In this document: piece after piece, positions 1 through 6,877 of the stretch
Numbering within the stretch: position 1 is the first letter of the stretch
How the letters are laid out: each line of letters starts with the position of its first letter
Source: Planctomycetaceae bacterium
GTDB taxonomy: Bacteria; Planctomycetota; Planctomycetia; Pirellulales; Thermoguttaceae
DNA: 16,221 bases
Assembly: GCA_031256755.1 (NCBI GenBank)
Contig: JAIRPZ010000062.1
Span: 1 to 16,221, forward strand
Direction: 5' to 3'
Notes under the pieces: generated by a model
The model's database searches: none
Told to the model about the DNA's origin: nothing
What the model saw: only the letters and a program-made list of their open reading frames with translations
Made by a program: the position numbers and the translations under genes

Positions 1-18
1 TTTGACATCAGGATTCAT
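1..18 (-). CDS. Start of an unidentified gene running off the left edge
   Basis: An ATG at 18-16 on the minus strand begins the frame M-N-P-D-V-K and leaves the window. It is supported by a promoter-like pair at 99-71 and by an AAAGAG sequence ending 7 nt before the ATG, which would serve as a ribosome binding site. It lies about 130 bp downstream of, and co-directional with, the potassium channel gene. A KtrA/TrkA-type regulatory subunit would be a natural neighbour, but six residues cannot show that. No function is assigned. Confidence 0.4.
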
Positions 19-70
19 AGGGGAACTCTTTATTGTGAGAGTAACACTCCACTCTATTGTTTGACAGTAA

Positions 71-99
71 AAGATACTCCCTCCGCCGCCCGTCGTCAA
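71..99 (-). promoter_or_regulatory. Probable sigma-70-type promoter for the left-edge gene
   Basis: On the minus strand TTGACG (99-94) is followed by a 17-bp spacer and TATCTT (76-71). The expected transcription start is near 64, giving a leader of about 45 nt before the ATG at 18. The leader holds a small GAGT/ACTC inverted repeat with a 3-nt loop. The -35 matches consensus at five of six positions and the -10 at four. Confidence 0.5.
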
Positions 100-147
100 G
101 ACCCCGCGGCAGGAAAAAACTCCCCGAAAGATTCTATGCCGCACCTT

Positions 148-1527
148 TTATAAAACGATGTCATCGGACTTCGCAGGCGGCAGTGTGTCTTTGTCCGTTT
201 TCTCGTCATCATGAGCAATGTCATGATAAAGCGCAACAGCACCGACAGCAAGCGACAATACGCCGATACGTCCGATGTACATCATACACATAATAATCAA
301 TTTGCCTGCCGTTGTCAGTTCCGGTGTAATGCCGCGGCTTAACCCGACTGTTCCGAGTGCCGATGCGGCTTCAAAGACAATATCTTCCGCCGGATGTTTT
401 TCAAATGTCAGCAGAAAATACGTTCCGACCGCAAAAGTCAGCATGTACAATGTAATCGACGCAAATGCTGCCGTCAGCCGGCTCGGCGGTACGGTGCAGC
501 CGAAAAAAGTAATTTCATCATGTCCCCGAAGAAAAGACAGCACGGTCGCAATGGCTGCCGACCATGTTGTGCTTTTCAAGCCGCCGCCGGTTCCGCTCGG
601 CGATGCCCCAAGGATCATTAACACAATGCCGATCACCGCTGTCGAAACCGTAATGCTGTTTAAGGGAATCGAATTGAAACCCGTTGTCGTCAATGCGGAA
701 ACCGTTTGAAAAAAAGCCATTAACAAGCGGTCGGCAATCGGAAATGCTGCCATATTTTGATCAAAAAACAGCACAAGCGTTCCGAAGAAGAGTGCGCCGA
801 ATGTCGCCGCAAGAATAATCCGCGTCGTGAGCGTTGTCCGCAGCGTCTTGCTTTGAACGGATCGGCAGACATCGTCCAGCACAATAAAACCGATCGCACC
901 AAGCAGCATAATCACCGCGACAGTCATGCAGATCGGCACGTTGCTGCGGAAGGATTCGAGATTATTCGGGAAAATGCTGAATCCGGCAGTGCAGAAAGCG
1001 GTCACGGAATGATAAACGCCTGCCCAGACCGGATGGGGCGTACCGCTGCACCAAAAGAAGAACGCCAAAATCACGGCACCGGCAAGTTCGATGGCGAAAG
1101 TAAATGTAACAATATGTCTGAAAAAAACAGCGGGATCAAAATGTTCCGGCATGGCAAGGACGGCGCGTCCGACTTTCAGCCGGTTTTTCGGCAGGTATCC
1201 TTTGGATGCGAGAATAACGCAGGAACCGACGGTCATATAGCCGAGACCGCCGATTTGGACGGCAATTAAAATGACGCATTGTCCGAAAAAATTATACGTT
1301 TCGGCTGTGTTGACGGTCTGCAATCCTGCCGTACTGATGACGGAGACCGCCATAAAAACCGAATCGATCAGCGGAACATTTTCGCGGTTCCAGCAGACCG
1401 GCAGACACAAAAAAATAAAGGTTACCGAGATGTAAAAGGTATAACCGAACATCAAGGCATACGCCGGTTTGAGCGAGTGGTACCAGAAATGAAACCGCCG
1501 CTGCAAACGCCGAAAAAAATCTGCCAT
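148..1527 (-). CDS. TrkH/KtrB-family potassium uptake channel subunit
   Basis: This is a 459-residue polytopic inner-membrane protein of the Trk/Ktr/HKT superfamily, which forms the K+-conducting pore. Four pore-loop repeats are visible, each with the selectivity-filter glycine: STAGLQT (Gly68), CTAGFS (Gly182), TTTGFNS (Gly283) and GTVGLS (Gly395). The stretch GASPSGTGGGLKSTT near residues 307-321 corresponds to the family's intramembrane gating loop. The C-terminal GRIGVLSLAVG segment and the length near 460 resemble KtrB more than the longer TrkH, but the two are hard to separate by eye. Family members work with a cytoplasmic NAD/ATP-binding TrkA/KtrA subunit, which is not visible here. 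The charged tail after residue 440 is probably cytoplasmic. I chose the ATG at 1527; a TTG two codons earlier (1533) is also open. No Shine-Dalgarno sequence is obvious. A strong promoter lies about 50 bp upstream. Confidence 0.93.
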   Translation of the reverse strand: MADFFRRLQRRFHFWYHSLKPAYALMFGYTFYISVTFIFLCLPVCWNRENVPLIDSVFMAVSVISTAGLQTVNTAETYNFFGQCVILIAVQIGGLGYMTVGSCVILASKGYLPKNRLKVGRAVLAMPEHFDPAVFFRHIVTFTFAIELAGAVILAFFFWCSGTPHPVWAGVYHSVTAFCTAGFSIFPNNLESFRSNVPICMTVAVIMLLGAIGFIVLDDVCRSVQSKTLRTTLTTRIILAATFGALFFGTLVLFFDQNMAAFPIADRLLMAFFQTVSALTTTGFNSIPLNSITVSTAVIGIVLMILGASPSGTGGGLKSTTWSAAIATVLSFLRGHDEITFFGCTVPPSRLTAAFASITLYMLTFAVGTYFLLTFEKHPAEDIVFEAASALGTVGLSRGITPELTTAGKLIIMCMMYIGRIGVLSLAVGAVALYHDIAHDDEKTDKDTLPPAKSDDIVL

Positions 1528-1588
1528 CGACAACAGAAAGGAAAAAACTTCAGCACAAAATACATGTGCGGAGCATCAATAAACATTG

Positions 1589-1616
1589 ATTATAACACGG
1601 ATATTCTGCGTGTCAA
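1589..1616 (-). promoter_or_regulatory. Consensus sigma-70 promoter of the potassium channel gene
   Basis: On the minus strand a perfect TTGACA (1616-1611) is separated by 16 bp from a perfect TATAAT (1594-1589). The predicted transcription start is near 1582, about 55 nt before the ATG at 1527. This is the closest match to consensus in the window and suggests strong basal transcription. Confidence 0.8.
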
Positions 1617-1659
1617 TTCTTTAAGAGTCCGGCGGGTGCAGCGGGGCACACGGTTTTAC

Positions 1660-1687
1660 TGGAAAGATCAGGAAAATAGGTTACAAT
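1660..1687 (+). promoter_or_regulatory. Promoter of the VWA gene, predicted leaderless
   Basis: TACAAT at 1682-1687 lies exactly 6 nt before the ATG at 1694. TGGAAA at 1660-1665 is a weak -35 (four of six matches) with a 16-bp spacer. Transcription would start at or within 1 nt of the start codon. The same geometry appears before kdsB and ispG. Confidence 0.5.
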
Positions 1688-1693
1688 TCCGCC

Positions 1694-4225
1694 ATGTTTC
1701 TCGAATTCACGCAGCCGGTTTATCTGCTCGGACTGGTATCAATTGCCGTTCTGGCGGCAGCATACAAATATTCGCTCATCGACTTTTCCCGGCGGCAGCG
1801 GAAAGCATCGCTCTTCGTCCGATCCGTCATCGTTACACTCCTCGTCTTTGCCCTTGCCGAACTGACTCTCATTCTTCCGTCTCATCAAACGCAAATCGTG
1901 ATCCTTGCCGATCACAGCCGGAGCGTAGACAAACCCGCCGGCAAATACCGTGACAACATGGTCGAACAACTCCGCCGCATGATACCGGCAGACCGTTTCG
2001 GCGGAATCGTTCCCTTCGGCACGGAAACGGAAACAAACATTGCCGAAGCGGTGAACATCGGATTAGCAATGGTTTCTCCTGATTACGTTCCGCATCTTGT
2101 TTTGATTTCCGACGGCAATGAAACGGCAGGAAAAGGGTTGGAAACCAATGCCCCGCTTCTTTCGGCGATGGCCCTGCCGGAAGCGTCCGAACCGGAAATT
2201 CAAGTTGCCGAATTAAAAATGCCGCAGCAAGTCCGGCAAGGAGAACCGTTTTACATCGAAACCGTCATTCAAAGTAATGTAACGACCGATGCCGCTATCT
2301 CACTTTATCGGGGAGCGTTCAAATTGCTCGAAGAAAAAAAACGTCTCAAACCCGGTGAAAATACATACCGCTTCAAACAAACAATAGAAAATCAGCGGCA
2401 GCAGGAATTTACTGTTACAGTACAGGCAGGAGCGTTGCCGGCGGCAGCGGCGGACACCCGAAAACCGGCAGCCGTCCAAGATACGATTCTCGAAAACAAC
2501 CGGCTTTCAGGAGTTGTGTTTGCCGGCGGAAAGCCGAAAGTGCTGATCATCGACAGCGAACCGAGAACCGTCCGCGATCTTACGTCATCGCTTCGGGAAC
2601 AGGAAATCACTGCCGAAGTCCGCCCGCCGGAAGGGATTCCGAAAACATTAAACGACCTCGATAATTTTGATGCCGTGATTTTTTCCAGCGTTCCGTCTAC
2701 AGCAATGACCGTCAGCCAGATGAAATTGCTGCGGACTTACGTCAGCGAACTCGGCGGCGGTTTTATCATGCTCGGCAGCGAACAATCTTTCGGTCTGGGC
2801 GGTTATTACAAAACACCGATTGAGGAAATTCTGCCGGTACGCTGCGATTTCAAAAAGGAACAGGACAAACCTTCGCTGGCGATCTGTCTTGTGATTGACC
2901 GATCCGGTTCGATGGGAGGACAAAAAATGGAACTTGCCAAAGACGCGGCAAAAGCCGCCGTCGAATTGCTTTCGCCGAAAGATTTCGCCGCCGTGATTGC
3001 TTTCGATCATGAAAGTCATGTGGTTTGTCCGATGCAGAGTACCGCATCGTCTTCGGCAATTCTTTCGGCCATTTCTACGATTGAACCGGCTGGCGGGACA
3101 AACATTTATCCGGGTCTTGCGGATGCTTACGAACAACTCCGGCGGACACCGGCACGGTTAAAACATGTCATTTTGCTGACAGACGGACATTCCTCGCCGG
3201 GCGACTTTGAAGGAATGACCCGGCAACTTGCCCGCGATCAAATCACCGTTTCAACCGTGGGAGTCGGCGAGGCGGATAACGATTTACTGAAGATGATTGC
3301 CGAGACCGGACGCGGACGGCATTATTCCTGCGATGATCCGCAGGCAATTCCGCAAATCTTTGCAAAAGAAACCGTTACGGCAAGCAAGTCCGCTGTGAAA
3401 GAAACACCTTTTGTACCGGTCTTGATAACGGCGGCAGCGGCGTTGCGGCAGATTGATTTTAGTCAGGCACCGCCGCTCTTGGGATATGTAGTGACAAAAC
3501 CGAAGCCGACGGGGGAATTCATTTTGGCAAGCGGCACCGGCGATCCGCTGCTGATGTGGTGGCGGTTCGGTTTGGGACATTCTGTAACATTTAGTTCTGA
3601 TGCAAAGAGTAAGTGGGCAGCGGAATGGATCGGCTGGGAACATTACGGCAAATTCTGGGCGCAAGTGATCCGGTATGCCATGCGGCAGCAGGAAAACCGG
3701 AATGTTTCTTTGGACATTGAAAAAAAAACAAACCATATTCATTTGACATTTGATGCAATCGGCGAACAGGGGTTGTTCATCAACAAAGCAGAAGGCAAGG
3801 CGATCATCATTCAGCCGGACTTATCGAAACAGGAAACCGCTTTTGTTCAGACGGCACCGGGACGCTATGAAGCATCCTTTCCGCTGCCGGCGATCAACAG
3901 TCCGCATCAAAACGCAGGAGGCATACGCCCGCCATTCACTATCCAAACGGTCTTCACTTACCGGGGGCAAGTGCTGGCCAATCTTTCCCGGTCGGTGATG
4001 ACGGGCTATCCTGATGAATGGCGGATTCGTCCGGTGAACCGTCAATTTCTGCAACAATTAGCAGAAAAAAGCGGCGGTTTGTTTAATGCTTCAGCCGAAC
4101 AGATTGCGGCACTGCAAACGGACAAAACGGCAGACAAAACGATTCCGCTTTGGACATATCTTTTGACGGCGGCGGCGTTTTTACTTGTTTTCGATGTACT
4201 GCTGCGGAGAATTGAGATAATGTAA
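1694..4225 (+). CDS. Membrane protein with two VWA-like domains and a glutamine-amidotransferase-like domain
   Basis: This 843-residue protein has two N-terminal membrane segments (about 8-24 and 42-62) and one near the C terminus (about 818-835). The first VWA-like domain begins near residue 67: its DHSRS motif (Asp73, Ser75, Ser77) resembles the metal-binding MIDAS signature, and an ISDGNE motif (Asp140) supplies the later aspartate. A class-I amidotransferase-like fold (about 280-385; VLIIDS, then GGGFIMLGSE) follows, with no catalytic Cys-His pair that I can recognise. The second VWA domain (about 396-560) has a full MIDAS: DRSGS (402-406), GGTN (468-471) and TDG (496-498). The membrane pairing should place most of the protein outside the cytoplasm. 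The order matches large VWA/GATase1-like proteins frequent in Planctomycetes, whose substrates are unknown. The gene stands alone, converging on kdsB. A role in metal-dependent protein assembly at the envelope is only a guess. Confidence 0.88.
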   Translation: MFLEFTQPVYLLGLVSIAVLAAAYKYSLIDFSRRQRKASLFVRSVIVTLLVFALAELTLILPSHQTQIVILADHSRSVDKPAGKYRDNMVEQLRRMIPADRFGGIVPFGTETETNIAEAVNIGLAMVSPDYVPHLVLISDGNETAGKGLETNAPLLSAMALPEASEPEIQVAELKMPQQVRQGEPFYIETVIQSNVTTDAAISLYRGAFKLLEEKKRLKPGENTYRFKQTIENQRQQEFTVTVQAGALPAAAADTRKPAAVQDTILENNRLSGVVFAGGKPKVLIIDSEPRTVRDLTSSLREQEITAEVRPPEGIPKTLNDLDNFDAVIFSSVPSTAMTVSQMKLLRTYVSELGGGFIMLGSEQSFGLGGYYKTPIEEILPVRCDFKKEQDKPSLAICLVIDRSGSMGGQKMELAKDAAKAAVELLSPKDFAAVIAFDHESHVVCPMQSTASSSAILSAISTIEPAGGTNIYPGLADAYEQLRRTPARLKHVILLTDGHSSPGDFEGMTRQLARDQITVSTVGVGEADNDLLKMIAETGRGRHYSCDDPQAIPQIFAKETVTASKSAVKETPFVPVLITAAAALRQIDFSQAPPLLGYVVTKPKPTGEFILASGTGDPLLMWWRFGLGHSVTFSSDAKSKWAAEWIGWEHYGKFWAQVIRYAMRQQENRNVSLDIEKKTNHIHLTFDAIGEQGLFINKAEGKAIIIQPDLSKQETAFVQTAPGRYEASFPLPAINSPHQNAGGIRPPFTIQTVFTYRGQVLANLSRSVMTGYPDEWRIRPVNRQFLQQLAEKSGGLFNASAEQIAALQTDKTADKTIPLWTYLLTAAAFLLVFDVLLRRIEIM

Positions 4226-4261
4226 CCGCAGTGCGGCAAACACAAAACGGCGGCACTGCGG
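4226..4261. terminator. Stem-loop between the convergent VWA gene and kdsB
   Basis: CCGCAGTGC (4226-4234) and GCACTGCGG (4253-4261) form a perfect 9-bp stem around an 18-nt loop. It starts at the base after the VWA gene's stop and ends 7 bp before the kdsB stop. Neither side has a clean T-run, so intrinsic termination is plausible but not proven. The position suggests a two-way transcription barrier. Confidence 0.6.
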
Positions 4262-4268
4262 CTGTCAT

Positions 4269-5036
4269 TCAATTTGTGTGCGGATCGGAAATCTTCTTAT
4301 AAGCGGCAACAAATGCCCGGTAATCGTCCGGTGTGTCAATCCCGATAGTCGGCTTGTCAATGACTCCGACCCTGATGGAATAGCCGTAATAGAGAACCCG
4401 AAGTTGTTCCAAACTTTCGGCTTTTTCGATTTCCGGCTGCGGAAGTTGACTTAACTGTAACAAAAAGTCCCTGCGGTACGCATACAGTCCGATATGCTGA
4501 TAAAAGAGGGGTTGACCGGAAAAATACTCTTCCCGAATTCCGTCCCGCGGATAAGGAATCACGCTCCGGCTGAAATACAACGCTTTTCCTGCGGAATCGA
4601 AAACCGCTTTCACACAGGCAGGGTCTTCGAGCAAAGCCCGCTTTCGGATGGGGGCTGCCAGTGTCGACATGACGGCATCAGGATGATCCCGCAGCAGCCG
4701 GATGGCCAAATCGATGGATGTTCCGTCAATTTCCGGTTCATCTCCTTGGACGTTCACGATAATGCCGGTATCGTCAAGGGTTGCTGCAACTTCGGCAATC
4801 CGGTCGGTTCCGCTTTTGGCGTTGGGGTTGGTCATTCGGACATGACCGCCGAAACGCTGCACAGCGGCGGCGATTTCCTCATGGTCGCAGGCAACGATCA
4901 CTGCGGCGGGCAATTCCGCTTTCATTGCCGATTCGTAAGTATGCTGAATCAGCGGTTTGCCGGTTTCGTTTAACAGCAATTTATGCGGCAGCCGGGTTGA
5001 AGCATAGCGTGCCGGAATCACAATCACACTTTTCAT
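4269..5036 (-). CDS. kdsB: 3-deoxy-manno-octulosonate cytidylyltransferase (CMP-Kdo synthetase)
   Basis: This cytoplasmic enzyme joins CTP and Kdo to give CMP-Kdo and pyrophosphate, the activated sugar needed for the lipopolysaccharide inner core. The 255-residue length is normal. Family signatures appear in order: nucleotide-binding IPARYASTRLPHKLL (7-21), SGTDR (75-79), the Mg-binding NVQGDEPEI (95-103, Asp99), YFSRSVIPYPR (154-164), HIGLYAYRRDFL (181-192), EKAESLEQLRVLYYG (204-218) and GIDTPDD (232-238, Asp234). The ATG at 5036 is preceded with a 6-nt gap by TATATT, so the start is well supported by the promoter and the mRNA may be leaderless. It is not contiguous with kdsC, which lies about 7 kb away. 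kdsA, kdsD and waaA are not in the window. Confidence 0.97.
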   Translation of the reverse strand: MKSVIVIPARYASTRLPHKLLLNETGKPLIQHTYESAMKAELPAAVIVACDHEEIAAAVQRFGGHVRMTNPNAKSGTDRIAEVAATLDDTGIIVNVQGDEPEIDGTSIDLAIRLLRDHPDAVMSTLAAPIRKRALLEDPACVKAVFDSAGKALYFSRSVIPYPRDGIREEYFSGQPLFYQHIGLYAYRRDFLLQLSQLPQPEIEKAESLEQLRVLYYGYSIRVGVIDKPTIGIDTPDDYRAFVAAYKKISDPHTN

Positions 5037-5042
5037 AAACGA

Positions 5043-5071
5043 AATATACCGAATTCCGATAAAGATTTCCA
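5043..5071 (-). promoter_or_regulatory. Promoter of kdsB, predicted leaderless
   Basis: On the minus strand TATATT (5048-5043) sits 6 nt before the ATG at 5036, with TGGAAA (5071-5066) as a four-of-six -35 at a 17-bp spacer. Initiation would fall at or beside the start codon. Confidence 0.5.
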
Positions 5072-5145
5072 GACGCAGGAAAAATCTGCTGTGCCGCCGG
5101 GTCTTTGCCGGACGGGCGTAATTTTAATTGATAATGGAAAAATGA

Positions 5146-5220
5146 TCATTCGGAAAATGAAAAATACAAAATGCGGGAGCGGCAGGGGGCAGCCGCAGGC
5201 GTATTGGAAAATTTTTTCAT
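5146..5220 (-). CDS. Possible 24-residue small ORF with a strong ribosome binding site
   Basis: An ATG at 5220 opens a 24-codon frame beginning MKKFSNTPAAAPCRS and ending in TGA. AAGAGG (5232-5227) lies exactly 6 nt upstream, a textbook Shine-Dalgarno placement in a window where nearly all large genes lack one. It lies 40 bp downstream of the glycosyltransferase stop and could be the third gene of that operon. Against it: the peptide is short, has no recognisable domain, and a terminator-like hairpin lies inside the frame. It may be a real small protein, a leader peptide or chance. Confidence 0.22.
   Translation of the reverse strand: MKKFSNTPAAAPCRSRILYFSFSE
5154..5196 (-). terminator. Probable terminator of the rpiB-glycosyltransferase operon
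   Basis: Read on the minus strand, GCGGC (5196-5192), an 8-nt loop and GCCGC (5183-5179) form a short GC-rich stem. It is followed by a T-rich tract at about 5172-5154 (TTTTG, then TTTTTC, then TTTT). It lies 65 bp past the glycosyltransferase stop and before kdsB. The stem is only 5 bp and the T-tract begins about 6 nt after it, so termination may be partial. Confidence 0.45.
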
Positions 5221-5260
5221 ACTTTTCCTCTTGGCGGAACTGTAAATGTCATTGCATCTT

Positions 5261-6148
5261 TCATTGAAGAATCTGTCCGAATGCGTCCAATTTTTCCGGT
5301 GCCGGTGCTTCCCCCAAAAATTCGCGGTAGCACATCGGCAAATGACCGAAATCCAATGCCTGATAACCCGCCTGATGCAAATCATACGCCAGCACGGTTG
5401 CCGTCGGTCCCGCCGCAATAAAAAAAAGTTTGCTTTTTTCTTTTTGCAATGCTTCCGTCAGAATACGGCTGTAATCGTCAAAAGCGTTCACCGGTTTAAT
5501 GTACAAATATTCCGCCGACCGCACGCTGCCGAACAACCGGGCATCAAAAACGAATTTGCCGTTTTTCGGGACAACGAACACAACATCGCGGTTCTGCCAG
5601 ATTTTCCTGATTTTTTCGAGCGGAATATGCTGAAAAAGACGCATCCGGGAAATCTGTGCGTCGCCGTATTCCGCCGCCGGAATTCGGGATTCCAAAAAAC
5701 GCCAGCACTGCATCCAATTCCATTGATAGTAACTATAACGGTTGTTCTGCCGGGAAATGTTTTTTTGATGCAGAATATCTTTGCGGATAAAAGCCGCAAA
5801 CCGATTCCATGATGCCTTGAAAGAACGGTCAACAGGAGATTCTGAAAACGGACAATGACCGACAAGGAAACGGTCATAAGAAACGGCTTGCAGTATTTCA
5901 AGCAGTCGGTGCCGCAAAAGAGTGTCAAAACGTTGAAAGGGCAGACGGTGACCGAGTATCAGCCGGATTTCACCGTCTCCGAACCGGGCAATGCTGTATC
6001 CGTGAATGAGGCGGTCAACCGTTTCGTCCAAAGAAAGAATATGCGGAAAAACTCCGGCAATCCGCTGCGATTCACGGTCGCCGATCAGCGGAATGTACAG
6101 CAGTATTTTCCAAATTTTTATTACGAAAAGTAAAAAAAGGCGGTTCAT
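5261..6148 (-). CDS. GT-D-fold (DUF1792-type) glycosyltransferase
   Basis: This 295-residue protein matches the GT-D glycosyltransferase family (DUF1792), whose founding member adds sugars to a bacterial serine-rich adhesin. Signatures are RFGDGE (55-60), the acidic motif tied to nucleotide-sugar/metal binding; YGDAQISR (161-168); VVFVVPKNGKF (189-199); and GPTATVLAYDL (247-257) followed by DFGH (266-269). The usual ending after the GH is altered here (LPMCYREFL). The hydrophobic N terminus (about 4-22) may be a membrane anchor or an amphipathic helix. The ATG at 6148 was chosen because it lies just after the rpiB stop; the frame is open further upstream inside rpiB, but a start there would overlap the conserved end of rpiB. 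The acceptor is unknown. Neighbouring Kdo genes and the autotransporter make surface glycans or surface proteins possible targets, by inference only. Confidence 0.85.
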   Translation of the reverse strand: MNRLFLLFVIKIWKILLYIPLIGDRESQRIAGVFPHILSLDETVDRLIHGYSIARFGDGEIRLILGHRLPFQRFDTLLRHRLLEILQAVSYDRFLVGHCPFSESPVDRSFKASWNRFAAFIRKDILHQKNISRQNNRYSYYQWNWMQCWRFLESRIPAAEYGDAQISRMRLFQHIPLEKIRKIWQNRDVVFVVPKNGKFVFDARLFGSVRSAEYLYIKPVNAFDDYSRILTEALQKEKSKLFFIAAGPTATVLAYDLHQAGYQALDFGHLPMCYREFLGEAPAPEKLDAFGQILQ

Positions 6149-6158
6149 AAAAGACGGG

Positions 6159-6632
6159 TTATATTTGTTCAGCAGTATAATTAGCGAATTCAATCTGCCG
6201 GATTTTACCGACACGGTTGCTGTGCCGCCCGCCTTCAAACGGCGTTTCCAGCCACACATTCACAACAGCAATGACCGCCCGGTCGCCGAGAAGATCGCCG
6301 GAAAGACAAAGGATATTGGAATCGTTATGTTTCCGGCTCAATTCCGCCACCACTTCATTATGACACGGAGCCGCTCTAACGCCGGGGAACTTGTTTGCCG
6401 CAACGCACATACCGATTCCTGTGCCGCAAATCAAAATGCCCCGCTCGAATGTTCCGTCCGTAACGGCTTTGGCGACGTATGCCGCAATATCGGGATAATC
6501 CGTATCTTCGTCAAACTGCCGGACTTCATGAATTGTGTGTGCCGGCATTCCCGCCGGTGCAGCCCGGAAATGTTCCAGAATTCGTTTCTGCACCGCTGTT
6601 CCCCGATAATCGCTTGCAATAATGATGTTCAT
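6159..6632 (-). CDS. rpiB: Ribose-5-phosphate isomerase B (RpiB/LacA family)
   Basis: This 157-residue cytoplasmic enzyme interconverts ribose 5-phosphate and ribulose 5-phosphate in the pentose phosphate pathway. Family landmarks are N-terminal IIIASDYRG (3-11), DYPD (45-48), the active-site loop ILICGTGIGM (66-75, Cys69 in the catalytic position), AANKFPGVRAA (78-88), SRKHNDSN (99-106) and the C-terminal ETPFEGGRHSNRVGKI (129-144). The residue after Asp8 is Tyr where most RpiB enzymes have His. I chose the ATG at 6632 because the conserved strand starts there and the predicted transcription start (about 6677) excludes an earlier ATG at 6731. The glycosyltransferase follows after 12 bp, so the two are probably co-transcribed. 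Ribulose 5-phosphate also feeds arabinose 5-phosphate and Kdo synthesis. The close relatives LacA and allose-6-phosphate isomerase cannot be excluded, but no lac or allose genes are nearby. Confidence 0.93.
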   Translation of the reverse strand: MNIIIASDYRGTAVQKRILEHFRAAPAGMPAHTIHEVRQFDEDTDYPDIAAYVAKAVTDGTFERGILICGTGIGMCVAANKFPGVRAAPCHNEVVAELSRKHNDSNILCLSGDLLGDRAVIAVVNVWLETPFEGGRHSNRVGKIRQIEFANYTAEQI

Positions 6633-6683
6633 TGTTTTCAGTTTTCGTCCGGCAACAATTCCGAAAAACAGAAATTGCTGTTG

Positions 6684-6692
6684 ATTATAGCA
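6684..6692 (-). promoter_or_regulatory. Extended -10 promoter element upstream of rpiB
   Basis: On the minus strand TGCTATAAT (6692-6684) carries both a perfect -10 hexamer and the upstream TG of an extended -10. No good -35 lies at 16-18 bp, as is usual for extended -10 promoters. Transcription would start near 6677, about 45 nt before the rpiB ATG. Confidence 0.6.
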
Positions 6693-6790
6693 TTTTTTCG
6701 GATAAAGAAAAGCAGGCACGTCAACTTTCATGAATTGCCCGACAATTTTCCCGTCAACAGCAAGGCAATCCTTGCCGCCTTAATCCGTTC

Positions 6791-6819
6791 TTGCTGTCCT
6801 ATACAACATAGAATAAAAT
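6791..6819 (+). promoter_or_regulatory. Promoter of the DUF3465 gene
   Basis: TTGCTG (6791-6796), a 17-bp spacer and TAAAAT (6814-6819) form a plausible sigma-70 pair. The predicted transcription start near 6826 lies after the ATG at 6818 (an in-frame upstream candidate) but before the ATG at 6878, so it decides the start of the gene. It is divergent from the rpiB promoter, about 100 bp away. Confidence 0.45.
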
Positions 6820-6877
6820 GGTCAAAAATAATGGACCACAAAGGCGGTTGGGCAGCGATTCCAAAACCAAAATATCA

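Noticed and set aside
1..153. Plus-strand frame open from the left edge to a TAA at 151, possibly the tail of a gene
   Set aside because: Its product is low in conserved features, and the minus strand of the same stretch holds a well-spaced promoter and ribosome binding site, which explains it better.
2648..3136. 162-codon minus-strand frame within the VWA gene
   Set aside because: It is antisense to the intact MIDAS-bearing domain and shows no domain or start signals of its own.
5200..5226. AT-rich GGAAAATTTTTTC stretch considered as a plus-strand terminator T-run or a protein-binding palindrome
   Set aside because: No plus-strand gene ends here, the palindrome is imperfect, and the minus-strand hairpin/T-tract explanation fits a known gene end.
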